Source: Bacillota bacterium
Lineage (GTDB): Bacteria > Bacillota > Clostridia > Peptostreptococcales > Anaerovoracaceae
Direction of reading: 5' to 3'
DNA: 15,414 bases
NCBI GenBank assembly: GCA_016281165.1
Contig: JAEEIC010000011.1
Span: 1 to 15,414, forward strand
In this document: piece by piece, positions 1 to 6,839 of the stretch
Layout of the letters: every line of letters starts with the position of its first letter
How positions within the stretch are numbered: position 1 is the stretch's first letter
The notes under the pieces: model-generated
The model's database searches: none
Told to the model about the DNA's origin: nothing
The model's input: the letters and a program-made list of their open reading frames with translations, nothing else
Program-made: the position numbers and the translations under genes

Positions 1-23
1 GAGAAAGCCGGATCATCGGCGCG

Positions 24-51
24 AAAACAGCGGGCCCTTCGGGGCCCGCTG
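24..51 (-). terminator. Rho-independent terminator of the asd-aspartokinase operon
   Basis: A perfect 10-bp stem (28-37 with 42-51) is closed by a 4-nt loop, CGAA when read on the minus strand. Four T residues follow immediately on the minus strand (24-27). It lies about 50 bp beyond the aspartokinase stop codon. On the plus strand the same stem has its T-run five bases away, so it could also stop weak opposing transcription, but the minus orientation fits better. Confidence 0.85.
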
Positions 52-104
52 CCGCATTTTTACGGAGATATGATACTGCCGCACGCCCTGTCCGGGGGCT
101 GCCG

Positions 105-1118
105 TCAGCTGAGATATACGCAGATCTTCCTCAGGGTCTCGTCCGCGTCCCCGTCGGAGACGATGATATGGATGAGGCCGTTATCCTCGAGCGCGGAGGC
201 GTCTTCGGGGAGCAGTCCGGCCGGGATAGCCGCGGCGGGCCTGCTAAGGACGGTGATGACGCTCCTGTCTCCGCCCGGCGAGGCGAAGAGACCGCCGCCT
301 AAGGGAAGCTCGCTCTCCTCAGGGCCGACGGAAAAGTGTCTCAGCAGCGCGGCGCCGATAAAGCCTTCGGCCGGCTCGGGCAGTTCGCATATGACGGTCC
401 CCTTCCCGCTGCTGAAGGTCGAGAGCACCGAGACCGGTATCCCCGCCCTCATTCCGGCGCTGACGGCGCCGGGGTGTATGACCTTGAAGCCCCAGCTGGC
501 CAGGGCCAGGATATCGCCGCAGTCTATGCGGCCGATAAAGGGGGCGTCCTTCCAGACGCGGGGATCGGCCTTGGCGATGCCCGGCACGTCAGTGTAGATC
601 AGGACCTCGTCCGCTTTTAGGTAGGCGCCTATCTCCACGGCGGAAAGATCGCTGCTGCCGCGGCCCATGGTGGTGGTAAAGCCGTCGGGCCCGGCGCCCT
701 GGTAGCCGGTGATCACGGGGATCACCCCTTCGGCCAGAAGGGAGCGCACCCTTGTCGTGTCCATGCCGACGAACTTCGACCTGCTGAAGACGCCGTCGGT
801 CTTTATGCCGGCGTAGGCACCGGTGAGGGGCTCGGCGGGGATGCCCTTCGCCTGCAGCTCGTCGCTCAGGACGCAGGCGGCGATGATCTCGCCGCAGCTC
901 ACGAGCAGGTCGAAGACCCTGGGGTCGGGCTCTTCCCTTATCAGGCTCAGCAGGGTATCGGTGGAATAAGGAGCGCCCTTTCTCCCCATGGCGGAGATGA
1001 CGACGACCACGTCGGAGCCGCCGCTTCTGATCTCCCTTATGCGTTCCATCACATATTCCCTGGATGCTCTGTCGGCGACCGAGGTGCCGCCGAACTTGGC
1101 GACTGTGAGCTTCTTCAT
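105..1118 (-). CDS. Aspartokinase (short form)
   Basis: Aspartate kinase phosphorylates L-aspartate to aspartyl-4-phosphate, the first step towards lysine, threonine, methionine and diaminopimelate; it acts in the cytoplasm. The 337-aa product opens with the family signature KFGGTSV (Lys8). It has the SCGE segment (74-77), a TTMGRGSSD loop (148-157, usually TTLGRGGSD) and TDVPGIAKADPR (176-187), all in the amino-acid-kinase fold order. The kinase half ends around residue 243. Only about 94 residues remain, whereas classical monofunctional enzymes of about 400 aa carry two ACT domains there, so allosteric control may be reduced. The start chosen is the ATG at 1118, which begins directly with MKKLTVAKFGG. 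A longer reading would run into asd in another frame. The start overlaps the asd stop codon by 4 bp (ATGA), indicating translational coupling. Confidence 0.93.
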   Translation of the reverse strand: MKKLTVAKFGGTSVADRASREYVMERIREIRSGGSDVVVVISAMGRKGAPYSTDTLLSLIREEPDPRVFDLLVSCGEIIAACVLSDELQAKGIPAEPLTGAYAGIKTDGVFSRSKFVGMDTTRVRSLLAEGVIPVITGYQGAGPDGFTTTMGRGSSDLSAVEIGAYLKADEVLIYTDVPGIAKADPRVWKDAPFIGRIDCGDILALASWGFKVIHPGAVSAGMRAGIPVSVLSTFSSGKGTVICELPEPAEGFIGAALLRHFSVGPEESELPLGGGLFASPGGDRSVITVLSRPAAAIPAGLLPEDASALEDNGLIHIIVSDGDADETLRKICVYLS

Positions 1119-2131
1119 ATGAGCCCCATTTCCGCCATCTTCTCGGCGATCTGCACCGCGTTGACCGCGGCGCCCTTCCTGATCTGATCGCCGCAGCACC
1201 AGAAGGTGAGGCCGTTGCCGCTGCCGGAGATATCTTCGCGGATGCGCCCGGTGAAGATGAGATCCTGGTCGGAGGTGTCGATCGGCATCGGATAGCAGTT
1301 GCCTGCTATATCATCGACCAGCTTGACGCCGGGAGCTTTGGCGAGTATCTCCTTCGCCTGTTCGGGAGTGATGGGCCTTTCGGTCTCGATGGTGATGGCT
1401 TCGGAATGCGACCTGAAGACCGGCACCCTCACGCAGGTGCAGGCGACCTTGAGATCGGGCAGGCCCAGTATCTTGCGGCCCTCGCGGAGCATCTTCATCT
1501 CCTCGTGGCTGTAGGCGTTGTCCTCGAAATAGTCTATGTGGGGGATGAGGTTGAAGGCGATCTGGTGGGCGAAGGCCTTAGGCTCAATGGGCTCCCCGGC
1601 CAGGACCTGGGCGGTCTGAGTCCTGAGCTCCTCAAGGCCCGCGATGCCCGCGCCGGACACGGCCTGATAGGTCGAGGCGATGACTCTCTTGAGGCCCGCG
1701 AAGTCGTGCAGGGGCTTCAAGGGGACCATGGCGATGATGGTCGAGCAGTTGGGGTTGGCGATGATGCCGTGATGGTCCTTAAGGGCCTCGGGATTGACCT
1801 CGGGGACCACGAGGGGAGTGTTCTCGTCCATGCGCCAGGCGGAGGAGTTGTCTATGACCAGGCAGCCTCTTTTTACCGCCTCGGGAGCAAGGATCCTGCT
1901 CACCTTGTCGGAGACCGCGAAGAAGGCGATATCCACGCCCTCGAAGGCCTCGCCGCAGGAGAGCTCTACCTCGAGCTCCTCTCCCTTGAACGCGATCTTC
2001 TTCCCCACATTCTCCTGTATATCGAGCAGCTTGAGCTTTTTGACGGGGAGGCTCCTCTCCTCAAGGGCCTTCTTCATCTCGCTGCCGACGGCGCCCAAAG
2101 CTCCGACGATGGCGACTGTGTATTCTTTCAT
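1115..2131 (-). CDS. asd: Aspartate-semialdehyde dehydrogenase
   Basis: This enzyme reduces aspartyl-4-phosphate to aspartate-4-semialdehyde with NADPH, the step after aspartokinase. The product is 338 aa, the normal family length. It has an N-terminal nucleotide-binding loop (AIVGALGAVGSEM, 8-19), the SSAWRM segment (96-101, with the phosphate-binding Arg100), the catalytic cysteine in NPNCST (Cys129) and the catalytic histidine in VFRSHSEA (His242). The start ATG is preceded by AAGGAGG at good spacing. It is first in a two-gene operon with aspartokinase, driven by the promoter at 2208-2236. The leader is only about 70 nt, too short for a lysine riboswitch or a T-box. Confidence 0.97.
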   Translation of the reverse strand: MKEYTVAIVGALGAVGSEMKKALEERSLPVKKLKLLDIQENVGKKIAFKGEELEVELSCGEAFEGVDIAFFAVSDKVSRILAPEAVKRGCLVIDNSSAWRMDENTPLVVPEVNPEALKDHHGIIANPNCSTIIAMVPLKPLHDFAGLKRVIASTYQAVSGAGIAGLEELRTQTAQVLAGEPIEPKAFAHQIAFNLIPHIDYFEDNAYSHEEMKMLREGRKILGLPDLKVACTCVRVPVFRSHSEAITIETERPITPEQAKEILAKAPGVKLVDDIAGNCYPMPIDTSDQDLIFTGRIREDISGSGNGLTFWCCGDQIRKGAAVNAVQIAEKMAEMGLI

Positions 2132-2154
2132 GACGGTGTCCTCCTTCTATACGG

Positions 2155-2167
2155 TCCGCTGAGCGGA
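2155..2167. repeat. Interrupted palindrome in the asd leader
   Basis: TCCGCT-G-AGCGGA is a 6-bp inverted repeat around one base, inside the predicted asd 5' leader, about 24 bp before the ATG. It could be half of an operator; a one-base loop is poor for an RNA hairpin. Confidence 0.3.
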
Positions 2168-2172
2168 TACGA

Positions 2173-2258
2173 TTATGAAACGTGTCAAATCTCACCCATA
2201 TTAAAATAATATACATTTTACGCGGGGATTTGTAAAGCGGAAACCCTTCGTTTCATAA
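2173..2258. repeat. Inverted repeat flanking the asd promoter
   Basis: TTATGAAACG (2173-2182) and its exact reverse complement CGTTTCATAA (2249-2258) flank the asd -10/-35 elements. Next to them the octamer ACGATTAT recurs in direct orientation (2169-2176 and 2260-2267). Only the promoter-distal copy at 2173-2182 would be transcribed, so this is more likely a pair of DNA-binding sites than an RNA stem. No regulator is identified. Confidence 0.4.
2208..2236 (-). promoter_or_regulatory. Sigma-A-type promoter for asd-aspartokinase
   Basis: Read on the minus strand: -35 TTTACA (2231-2236), a 17-bp spacer, and -10 TATATT (2208-2213), each hexamer matching consensus at 5 of 6 positions. Transcription would start near 2201, giving a leader of about 70 nt before the asd ATG at 2131. 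Confidence 0.75.
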
Positions 2259-2266
2259 GACGATTA

Positions 2267-2276
2267 TTTGATCAAA
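2267..2276. repeat. 10-bp palindrome TTTGATCAAA between divergent promoters
   Basis: This is a perfect palindrome centred between the asd promoter and the dipeptidase promoter, about 28 bp upstream of the dipeptidase -35 element. That is a plausible position for a transcription-factor site. Short A+T-rich palindromes also arise by chance. Confidence 0.3.
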
Positions 2277-2304
2277 AATATGGGGCGGGATCGCCGATAT
2301 GCAG

Positions 2305-2333
2305 TGGAAATTTGCCGTCCGCGGTGGTACAAT
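2305..2333 (+). promoter_or_regulatory. Promoter for the M19 dipeptidase gene
   Basis: TGGAAA (-35, 2305-2310), a 17-bp spacer, and TACAAT (-10, 2328-2333) with an extended -10 TGG just before it (2325-2327). Transcription would start near 2340, leaving a leader of about 46 nt. This supports translation starting at 2386 rather than at the upstream in-frame ATG at 2299. Confidence 0.65.
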
Positions 2334-2385
2334 CCAGATTGAAACGTTATATTTTGCCCTGTTCACGATCGCGAAAGGAGATCAC

Positions 2386-3573
2386 ATGGGAATCGATAAG
2401 ACATATCACGGCTATAAGGCATTCAGCTATCTCACCCCGGGAAAGGACTACGAGCCGGTCCCCCTCCCCGAAAAAGGAGACCAGATCTTCCCCTGGCACC
2501 TCGTGCCTCTCAATCCCGATCAGGAGGCCAGATATAAGGAGCTGGCCGAATCGACCATCATGATCTCGAGCCACGAGCACGCCTCTCTCTGGCCCAACGA
2601 CATCCCCGCCTACGGAAGCAAGTATTTCGGCCAGGGACGCACCTTCATCGACTACGAGTCGCTCTCCCACAGCATCTGGGACGGCGTGTTCAACACCATA
2701 AACACCTCCAACCCGACGAGCAAGAAGGGCCGCAAGTTCGACGACATCGTCTACGAGCTGGGCTTCACCCTCTGCGACCTCGCCCAGCAGGACGACGTCA
2801 TACTCTGCCTCAAGGCCGACGACGTGATCAGAGCCCACAACGAGCACAAGGTCGCCCTCTCCATGCACATCGAGTGCGGCGACTGGATCGAGAACGAGGA
2901 GGACAGAGTCGAGGTCCTCTACGGACTGGGTCTGAGAAGCTTCGGCCTCTCCTACGCCAACTCCAACTACATCTGCTCCGGCATCAGAGAGAGAAGAGAC
3001 GGCGGTCTCACCGAGCTGGGCCGCAAGGTCGTGGCCAAGATGAACACGGTCGGCATGATAGTCGATACCGCCCACACCAGCGTCAACTCCAAGATGGACA
3101 TCATCGAAGCCAGCACCAAGCCGGTCATGCTCTCTCACTGCGGAGCGCAGGCTCTGATCCCCGAAAGCATCACCAGCACCCCCGACTTCGTGTTCAAGGC
3201 CATGGCCGACAAGGGCGGCGTCATCGGTCTCACCGCCTGCCCCAACAGCCTCGTCACCCAGAACCACCGCAGGTGCGACATCGAGGCCGTCATGGAGCAC
3301 TTCGAGCACGTAAGGAACCTGGTAGGAGACGATTGCGTCGCCTTCGGCCTCGACACCATCTACACCGATCACGCCGCGATGCACACCGCTTCCGGCCATC
3401 CCGGTCCCGACTGGAAGTACGAGTGGACGCCCTACTGCTCCGGACTTGAGAACGCGAGCGAAGGCTCGATCAATATCCTGCGCTGGCTCGTCGCCCACGA
3501 CTACTCCGACGAGACCATCAAGAAGGTCTGCGGCGGCAATATGCTGCGCCTCATGAGAGAATGCTGGGGATAA
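2386..3573 (+). CDS. Membrane dipeptidase family (peptidase M19) protein
   Basis: M19 enzymes are zinc dipeptidases with a TIM-barrel fold that cleave diverse dipeptides, including some with D-residues. The 395-aa product carries the family's hallmark stretch: MHIECGDW (160-167, bridging Glu163), GLTELGRKVVAKMNTVGMIVDTAHTS (207-232, His230), VMLSHCGA (247-254, His251), VAFGLDTIY (318-326, Asp323) and a C-terminal CGGNMLRLM. The first metal motif, normally HxD near the N-terminus, reads SHEH here (His63, His65), and about 60 residues precede it. No signal peptide or membrane segment is visible, so it is probably cytoplasmic. The start is the ATG at 2386, with AAAGGAG at 2374-2380. An in-frame ATG at 2299 lacks a ribosome site and lies upstream of the -10 element. 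The gene is divergent from asd and convergent with the hydrolase array, so it is probably part of the peptide-use island. Confidence 0.9.
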   Translation: MGIDKTYHGYKAFSYLTPGKDYEPVPLPEKGDQIFPWHLVPLNPDQEARYKELAESTIMISSHEHASLWPNDIPAYGSKYFGQGRTFIDYESLSHSIWDGVFNTINTSNPTSKKGRKFDDIVYELGFTLCDLAQQDDVILCLKADDVIRAHNEHKVALSMHIECGDWIENEEDRVEVLYGLGLRSFGLSYANSNYICSGIRERRDGGLTELGRKVVAKMNTVGMIVDTAHTSVNSKMDIIEASTKPVMLSHCGAQALIPESITSTPDFVFKAMADKGGVIGLTACPNSLVTQNHRRCDIEAVMEHFEHVRNLVGDDCVAFGLDTIYTDHAAMHTASGHPGPDWKYEWTPYCSGLENASEGSINILRWLVAHDYSDETIKKVCGGNMLRLMRECWG

Positions 3574-3616
3574 AGGCGGCATAACGATAGATCATTTACA
3601 GTCAAACAAATAAGGA

Positions 3617-3650
3617 GAGCCTGCCGGAGCATGCCGGCAGGCTCTTTTTT
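3617..3650 (+). terminator. Rho-independent terminator, dipeptidase gene (possibly bidirectional)
   Basis: A perfect 11-bp stem (3617-3627 with 3634-3644) with a 6-nt loop is followed by six T residues on the plus strand. It sits 44 bp after the dipeptidase stop. On the minus strand the stem is followed by a T-rich but interrupted stretch, so it may also stop the convergent hydrolase operon that ends at 3708. Confidence 0.9.
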
Positions 3651-3707
3651 CAGTGTTTGGGAGCTATCCACGCGGCTTAAGCGCGAAGTCCCGCGTATCG
3701 CTCCGCT

Positions 3708-4658
3708 TTACATCGGTCCTACGCAGTAGATCGGGTTGCCCGCTTCGACCGGCAGGGACGAGATCACGTACATGATCTTGCCGTTGATGGGGCAGAAGTA
3801 CTCCTCGAGCACCTTGCCGAAGAAATCGCGGATCTCGCCTATCTTCTGTCCTTCCTTGACCACATCCTCGGGGACGACGCAGGGATACCAGCAGCCGCTG
3901 ACGCCGGCGTCGACGCCGACCATCTTGTCCATCCAGACCGTGTCGCAGAACTTCTCGGGCTCGCCCTCGATCACGCCGTAGAGCTTGAGCACGTTGCGAA
4001 CGCCCCTGAGATAGAGCTGGACCTCGTCCTCGCACCAGAGGCCTCTTCCGCCTATCTCGGAGAGGAAGCCGGGCACGCCCATGAGAGAGGCCGCGCCGAT
4101 GGTGCCGCCGGTGCCCCAGGAACCGATCACATAGGGGACACCGAAGATCTCGGCAGCCTTGCGGCTCTCTTCAGCGACCTCCTTGCTGCCCGCCATGGGG
4201 ATGAGCACGAAGGGGGTCAGCCACTCGTGGATGTCTCCTCCGTGAAGGTCCATATAGAAGTCGGCCTGGGAGAAGAGCTCGCTGCTGATGAAGTAGGCGA
4301 TGCGCTCGCTGACGGTGCCCAGAGCCTTGCCCGGATATACGCGGTTGAGATTGACTCCGTCCAGGGGGCTCACATACTGGGTCCTGGCCATGAAGGACGG
4401 CACGTTGACTGGATGCACGACTATGACCTTGCCGCAGACCTTCTCGGGGCAGAGCTCCTGAGCGATGCGGATCGCGGTCTCGGCGCCGGGATATTCACCG
4501 CCGTGGGTACCGCCGGTGATTACTACGGTCTTGCCCTCTTTGCAGCCGTTCACCATGGTGAAGGGCATCTTGACGGGAGTGCCGGGGACTTCGAAGAACC
4601 CGGTGAGCTTCTTGCCGGCTTCGACGCAGAAGCCGCCGGCCTTGAGTTCGTTTGACAT
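3708..4658 (-). CDS. Succinylglutamate desuccinylase/aspartoacylase-family (M14-like) deacylase
   Basis: Members remove an acyl group from the alpha-amine of an amino acid (AstE, aspartoacylase, DoeB-type) using one zinc ion and a glutamate base. The 316-aa product shows GGTHGGEYPG (49-58, zinc ligands His52 and Glu55), DGVNLNRVYPG (100-110, the NxNR substrate-carboxylate segment), MDLHGGD (136-142, third ligand His139) and LSEIGGRG (199-206, candidate catalytic Glu201). A C-terminal beta-rich domain follows from about residue 240. No signal peptide is seen, so it is cytoplasmic. AAGGAGG precedes the ATG at good spacing. It is the last gene of the array, 84 bp after the creatininase-family gene. 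The acyl group and amino acid cannot be read from the sequence. Confidence 0.9.
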   Translation of the reverse strand: MSNELKAGGFCVEAGKKLTGFFEVPGTPVKMPFTMVNGCKEGKTVVITGGTHGGEYPGAETAIRIAQELCPEKVCGKVIVVHPVNVPSFMARTQYVSPLDGVNLNRVYPGKALGTVSERIAYFISSELFSQADFYMDLHGGDIHEWLTPFVLIPMAGSKEVAEESRKAAEIFGVPYVIGSWGTGGTIGAASLMGVPGFLSEIGGRGLWCEDEVQLYLRGVRNVLKLYGVIEGEPEKFCDTVWMDKMVGVDAGVSGCWYPCVVPEDVVKEGQKIGEIRDFFGKVLEEYFCPINGKIMYVISSLPVEAGNPIYCVGPM

Positions 4659-4742
4659 TTTGTTCCTCCTTATATCCTGATGCCCGGAGAAGAGCAGAGC
4701 GCCCTCCCCCGGTAATTGAGCGTTTGTGATCCGCGGGGCCTC

Positions 4743-5540
4743 TTACTCGAAGCTCACGGTCTTGAACTCCTCGATGAAGCGGCAGATGTAGTCCACGCAG
4801 GCGTCGAGGCACTTCCTGCCCAGCTCGGCGCTGGAATCGCAAGCCGAGACCGAATAGTCGAGGCCCTGACCGTGTCCGTACTCTATCATGTCGCCCAGCT
4901 CGGAGCAGTCCTTCGTCCTGAGGTTGAGGTATACCGCGGCTCCCTCGAATTCTCCGGTGTGAAGGTCGAGGACCTTGATCTTTCCCAGATGCTTGTTCTC
5001 GGGAAGATGGGCCTTTTCGAGCTTCACTCCCTCGGGGAAGACGTGCATCATGGCCGAGGTCTCGGTGATGTCGCCGTGTCCGCGCAGGCCCCACTCGGGA
5101 TCGAAGGTCCCGGCGATGTCGAACCACTGTATATTGGCGACGGGGATGCCCCTGAGCCTCAGCTCCTGGCCGACGTCGTAAAGGGCGGTATTGTTGCCGC
5201 CGTGGCCGTTGAGGAAGAGTATGTGGGTTATCCCGTAATTGACGAGGTCCTCGCAGATCTCGAACACATACCGCGCCAGGGTCGCGGTGGAGACCGCCAG
5301 GGTGCCGGGGAAATCGGCGTGATAGGTGGCGTGTCCGATGGGGACGGTCGGCGCCACGACGACGGAATCGCTCTTCTTCCCCACTTCCCTGCCGAGATAC
5401 TCGGCCAGCATCCAGTCGGTGCCGGTGGGAAGGGCCGGTCCGTGCTGCTCGTTGCTTCCCACGGGTATCACGGCGACTTTTTTGGTCTTGAAGAGCTCAA
5501 GGTTCTCCTGCCATGTATTTTCGTAGATGAAATTGGTCAT
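4743..5540 (-). CDS. Creatininase-family amidohydrolase
   Basis: The family hydrolyses cyclic or linear amides with a binuclear metal centre (creatinine amidohydrolase, FAPy deformylase, MftE). The 265-aa product, near the usual length, has PVGSNEQHGPALPTGTD (26-42; ligands Glu31, His33, Asp42), FLNGHGGNN (109-117; His113) and HGDITETS (155-162; Glu160), so the full metal set is present. The C-terminus after about residue 205 departs from the usual family ending and carries a Cys/Gly/Asp-rich stretch. AGGAGG lies 4 nt before the ATG. It sits between an M38 amidohydrolase gene (33 bp upstream) and the M14-like deacylase. True creatinine use is unlikely to be deducible from this; no mycofactocin genes are present, so MftE is not indicated. 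Confidence 0.92.
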   Translation of the reverse strand: MTNFIYENTWQENLELFKTKKVAVIPVGSNEQHGPALPTGTDWMLAEYLGREVGKKSDSVVVAPTVPIGHATYHADFPGTLAVSTATLARYVFEICEDLVNYGITHILFLNGHGGNNTALYDVGQELRLRGIPVANIQWFDIAGTFDPEWGLRGHGDITETSAMMHVFPEGVKLEKAHLPENKHLGKIKVLDLHTGEFEGAAVYLNLRTKDCSELGDMIEYGHGQGLDYSVSACDSSAELGRKCLDACVDYICRFIEEFKTVSFE

Positions 5541-5573
5541 TGTTCCTCCTGTATGAAGCGCGCGGCGCTCTGT

Positions 5574-6827
5574 CTATCTCTTGTCTTCTACTATCTCTCC
5601 GCCCTTCATCACCAGGGTGATGAGGCTCTGGTCCTGGAGCTTCGTGATATCGGCGAGAGGATCGCCGCCAAAGATCACCATGTCGGCGAAAAAACCCTCC
5701 CTGACGTAGCCCACGCCGGGGATGCCTATGCCGTCGGCGGCGCCGCCGGTCGCGGCCACTATCGCCTCCATCGGCGTGAGGCCGCAGCGCACGAGGCCCG
5801 CCATCTCGGTGGCGTTGGTGCCGTGCTTGCAGTAGGGCATGGCGGTGTCGCAGCCGGCGATGATGCGCACGCCCATCTTCCTGGCCCTTGAGACCGTGTC
5901 TGGCACGTTGTCGAGGGAATACCTGTACCAGCCGAGGAGCCTGGGATCGTCTTTAAGATCCTGCTCAAGATAAGGCTCCTGATTGAAGAGCACGCTGGTA
6001 GTCGGACAGAGTACAGTCCCCTGCCTCGCCATCTTCTCGAGCTGGGCGTCGGTCAGGAAGGAACCGTGCTCGATGCCGTCGATGCCGGCGTCGAGGGCGA
6101 AATCTATCCCGAGCCCGTCGTGGCCGTGGCCGGTGACCTTGCGGCCGTGCAGATGCGACCACTCGATGAGCATCTTCATGGTCTCGGGAGTCATCTCGGG
6201 AGCGTTCTTCGCCATGTAATTGAAGCTGTACTCCCCTACCGTCACGTTCATCTTGATGAAATCGACGTTCTTGTTGAGGTTCTTCATGACCGCGACTCTG
6301 GCCTGATCGGGCGAATCGCAGGGATCGTCCTCCATGTCGAGATGGGTGTGATAAGCCAGCTTCTTGTCCTGGTCCATGTGGCCGCAGGTGGCGGTGAGGC
6401 CCAGGCCGCTGGTCCAGATGCGGGGCCCGGTGAAATCGCCCCTGTCGATGGCGTTGCGAAGATCTACGTCTATGCGGTAGGTGCTGGAGCAGTTCCTCAG
6501 GGTCGTAAAGCCCGCCTTTAAGCTCTTCTGGACGTTCTTCAGGGCTCTTAAGGCCAGCTCGGGCTGGGATACGAGTGCGTTGCCTCCGCGTCCGAAGACA
6601 GGATCGTCGGGCTCGCCGCTGCCCTGCACGTGGACGTGGGCGTCTATGAAGCCCGGAAGAAGGGTCTTGTCCGAAGCGTCGATGATCTCGAAGCCCTCGG
6701 GGATATGGACCTCTTCCGCCCTGCCGACCCTGCTTATGCGCCCGCCCTCCACGAGCACGACGACATTCTTAAGAGGCTCGCAGCCGCTGCCGTCTATGAG
6801 AGTACCGGCTTTTATTGCGTATGACAT
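5574..6827 (-). CDS. M38 amidohydrolase, imidazolonepropionase/Xaa-dipeptidase-like (copy 1)
   Basis: This is a metal-dependent hydrolase of the amidohydrolase superfamily, in the branch that includes bacterial Xaa-Pro and Xaa-Arg/Lys dipeptidases. The 417-aa product has the N- and C-terminal beta-sandwich halves (AGTLIDGSG at 7-15 and a GYVREGFFADMVIFGGDPL segment near 373-391). Between them lies a TIM barrel with DAHVH (His64, His66), FIKMN (candidate carboxylated Lys192), VTGHGHDG (His234/236), IEHGS (His254) and AGCDTAMPY (Asp327). All six catalytic positions are intact. It has no export signal. Its AAGGAGGT ribosome site overlaps the stop codon of the upstream paralogue, 12 bp away, so the two are co-transcribed and probably coupled. 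It differs from copy 2 in active-site neighbours such as NCSST against CGSNF near residue 112. Confidence 0.92.
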   Translation of the reverse strand: MSYAIKAGTLIDGSGCEPLKNVVVLVEGGRISRVGRAEEVHIPEGFEIIDASDKTLLPGFIDAHVHVQGSGEPDDPVFGRGGNALVSQPELALRALKNVQKSLKAGFTTLRNCSSTYRIDVDLRNAIDRGDFTGPRIWTSGLGLTATCGHMDQDKKLAYHTHLDMEDDPCDSPDQARVAVMKNLNKNVDFIKMNVTVGEYSFNYMAKNAPEMTPETMKMLIEWSHLHGRKVTGHGHDGLGIDFALDAGIDGIEHGSFLTDAQLEKMARQGTVLCPTTSVLFNQEPYLEQDLKDDPRLLGWYRYSLDNVPDTVSRARKMGVRIIAGCDTAMPYCKHGTNATEMAGLVRCGLTPMEAIVAATGGAADGIGIPGVGYVREGFFADMVIFGGDPLADITKLQDQSLITLVMKGGEIVEDKR

Positions 6828-6839
6828 GATGCTACCTCC

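Noticed and set aside
2183..2188. Perfect TTGACA on the minus strand as an asd -35
   Set aside because: No -10-like hexamer lies 16-18 bp downstream; the TTTACA/TATATT pair just upstream is much better.
2132..2201. Lysine riboswitch or T-box in front of asd
   Set aside because: The leader is only about 70 nt, contains a single short inverted repeat and lacks a terminator or known riboswitch core.
2299..2385. Extended N-terminus of the dipeptidase from an ATG at 2299
   Set aside because: It has no ribosome site, and it lies upstream of the predicted -10 element. The ATG at 2386 has AAAGGAG at proper spacing.
2347..3582. Minus-strand open frame of 411 codons opposite the dipeptidase gene
   Set aside because: The translation is Val/Asp/Gly-rich without recognisable motifs; the plus strand carries M19 signatures, a promoter, a ribosome site and a terminator.
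4743..5540. MftE peptidase of mycofactocin biosynthesis
   Set aside because: MftE belongs to the same family, but no mycofactocin precursor, radical-SAM or partner gene is present.
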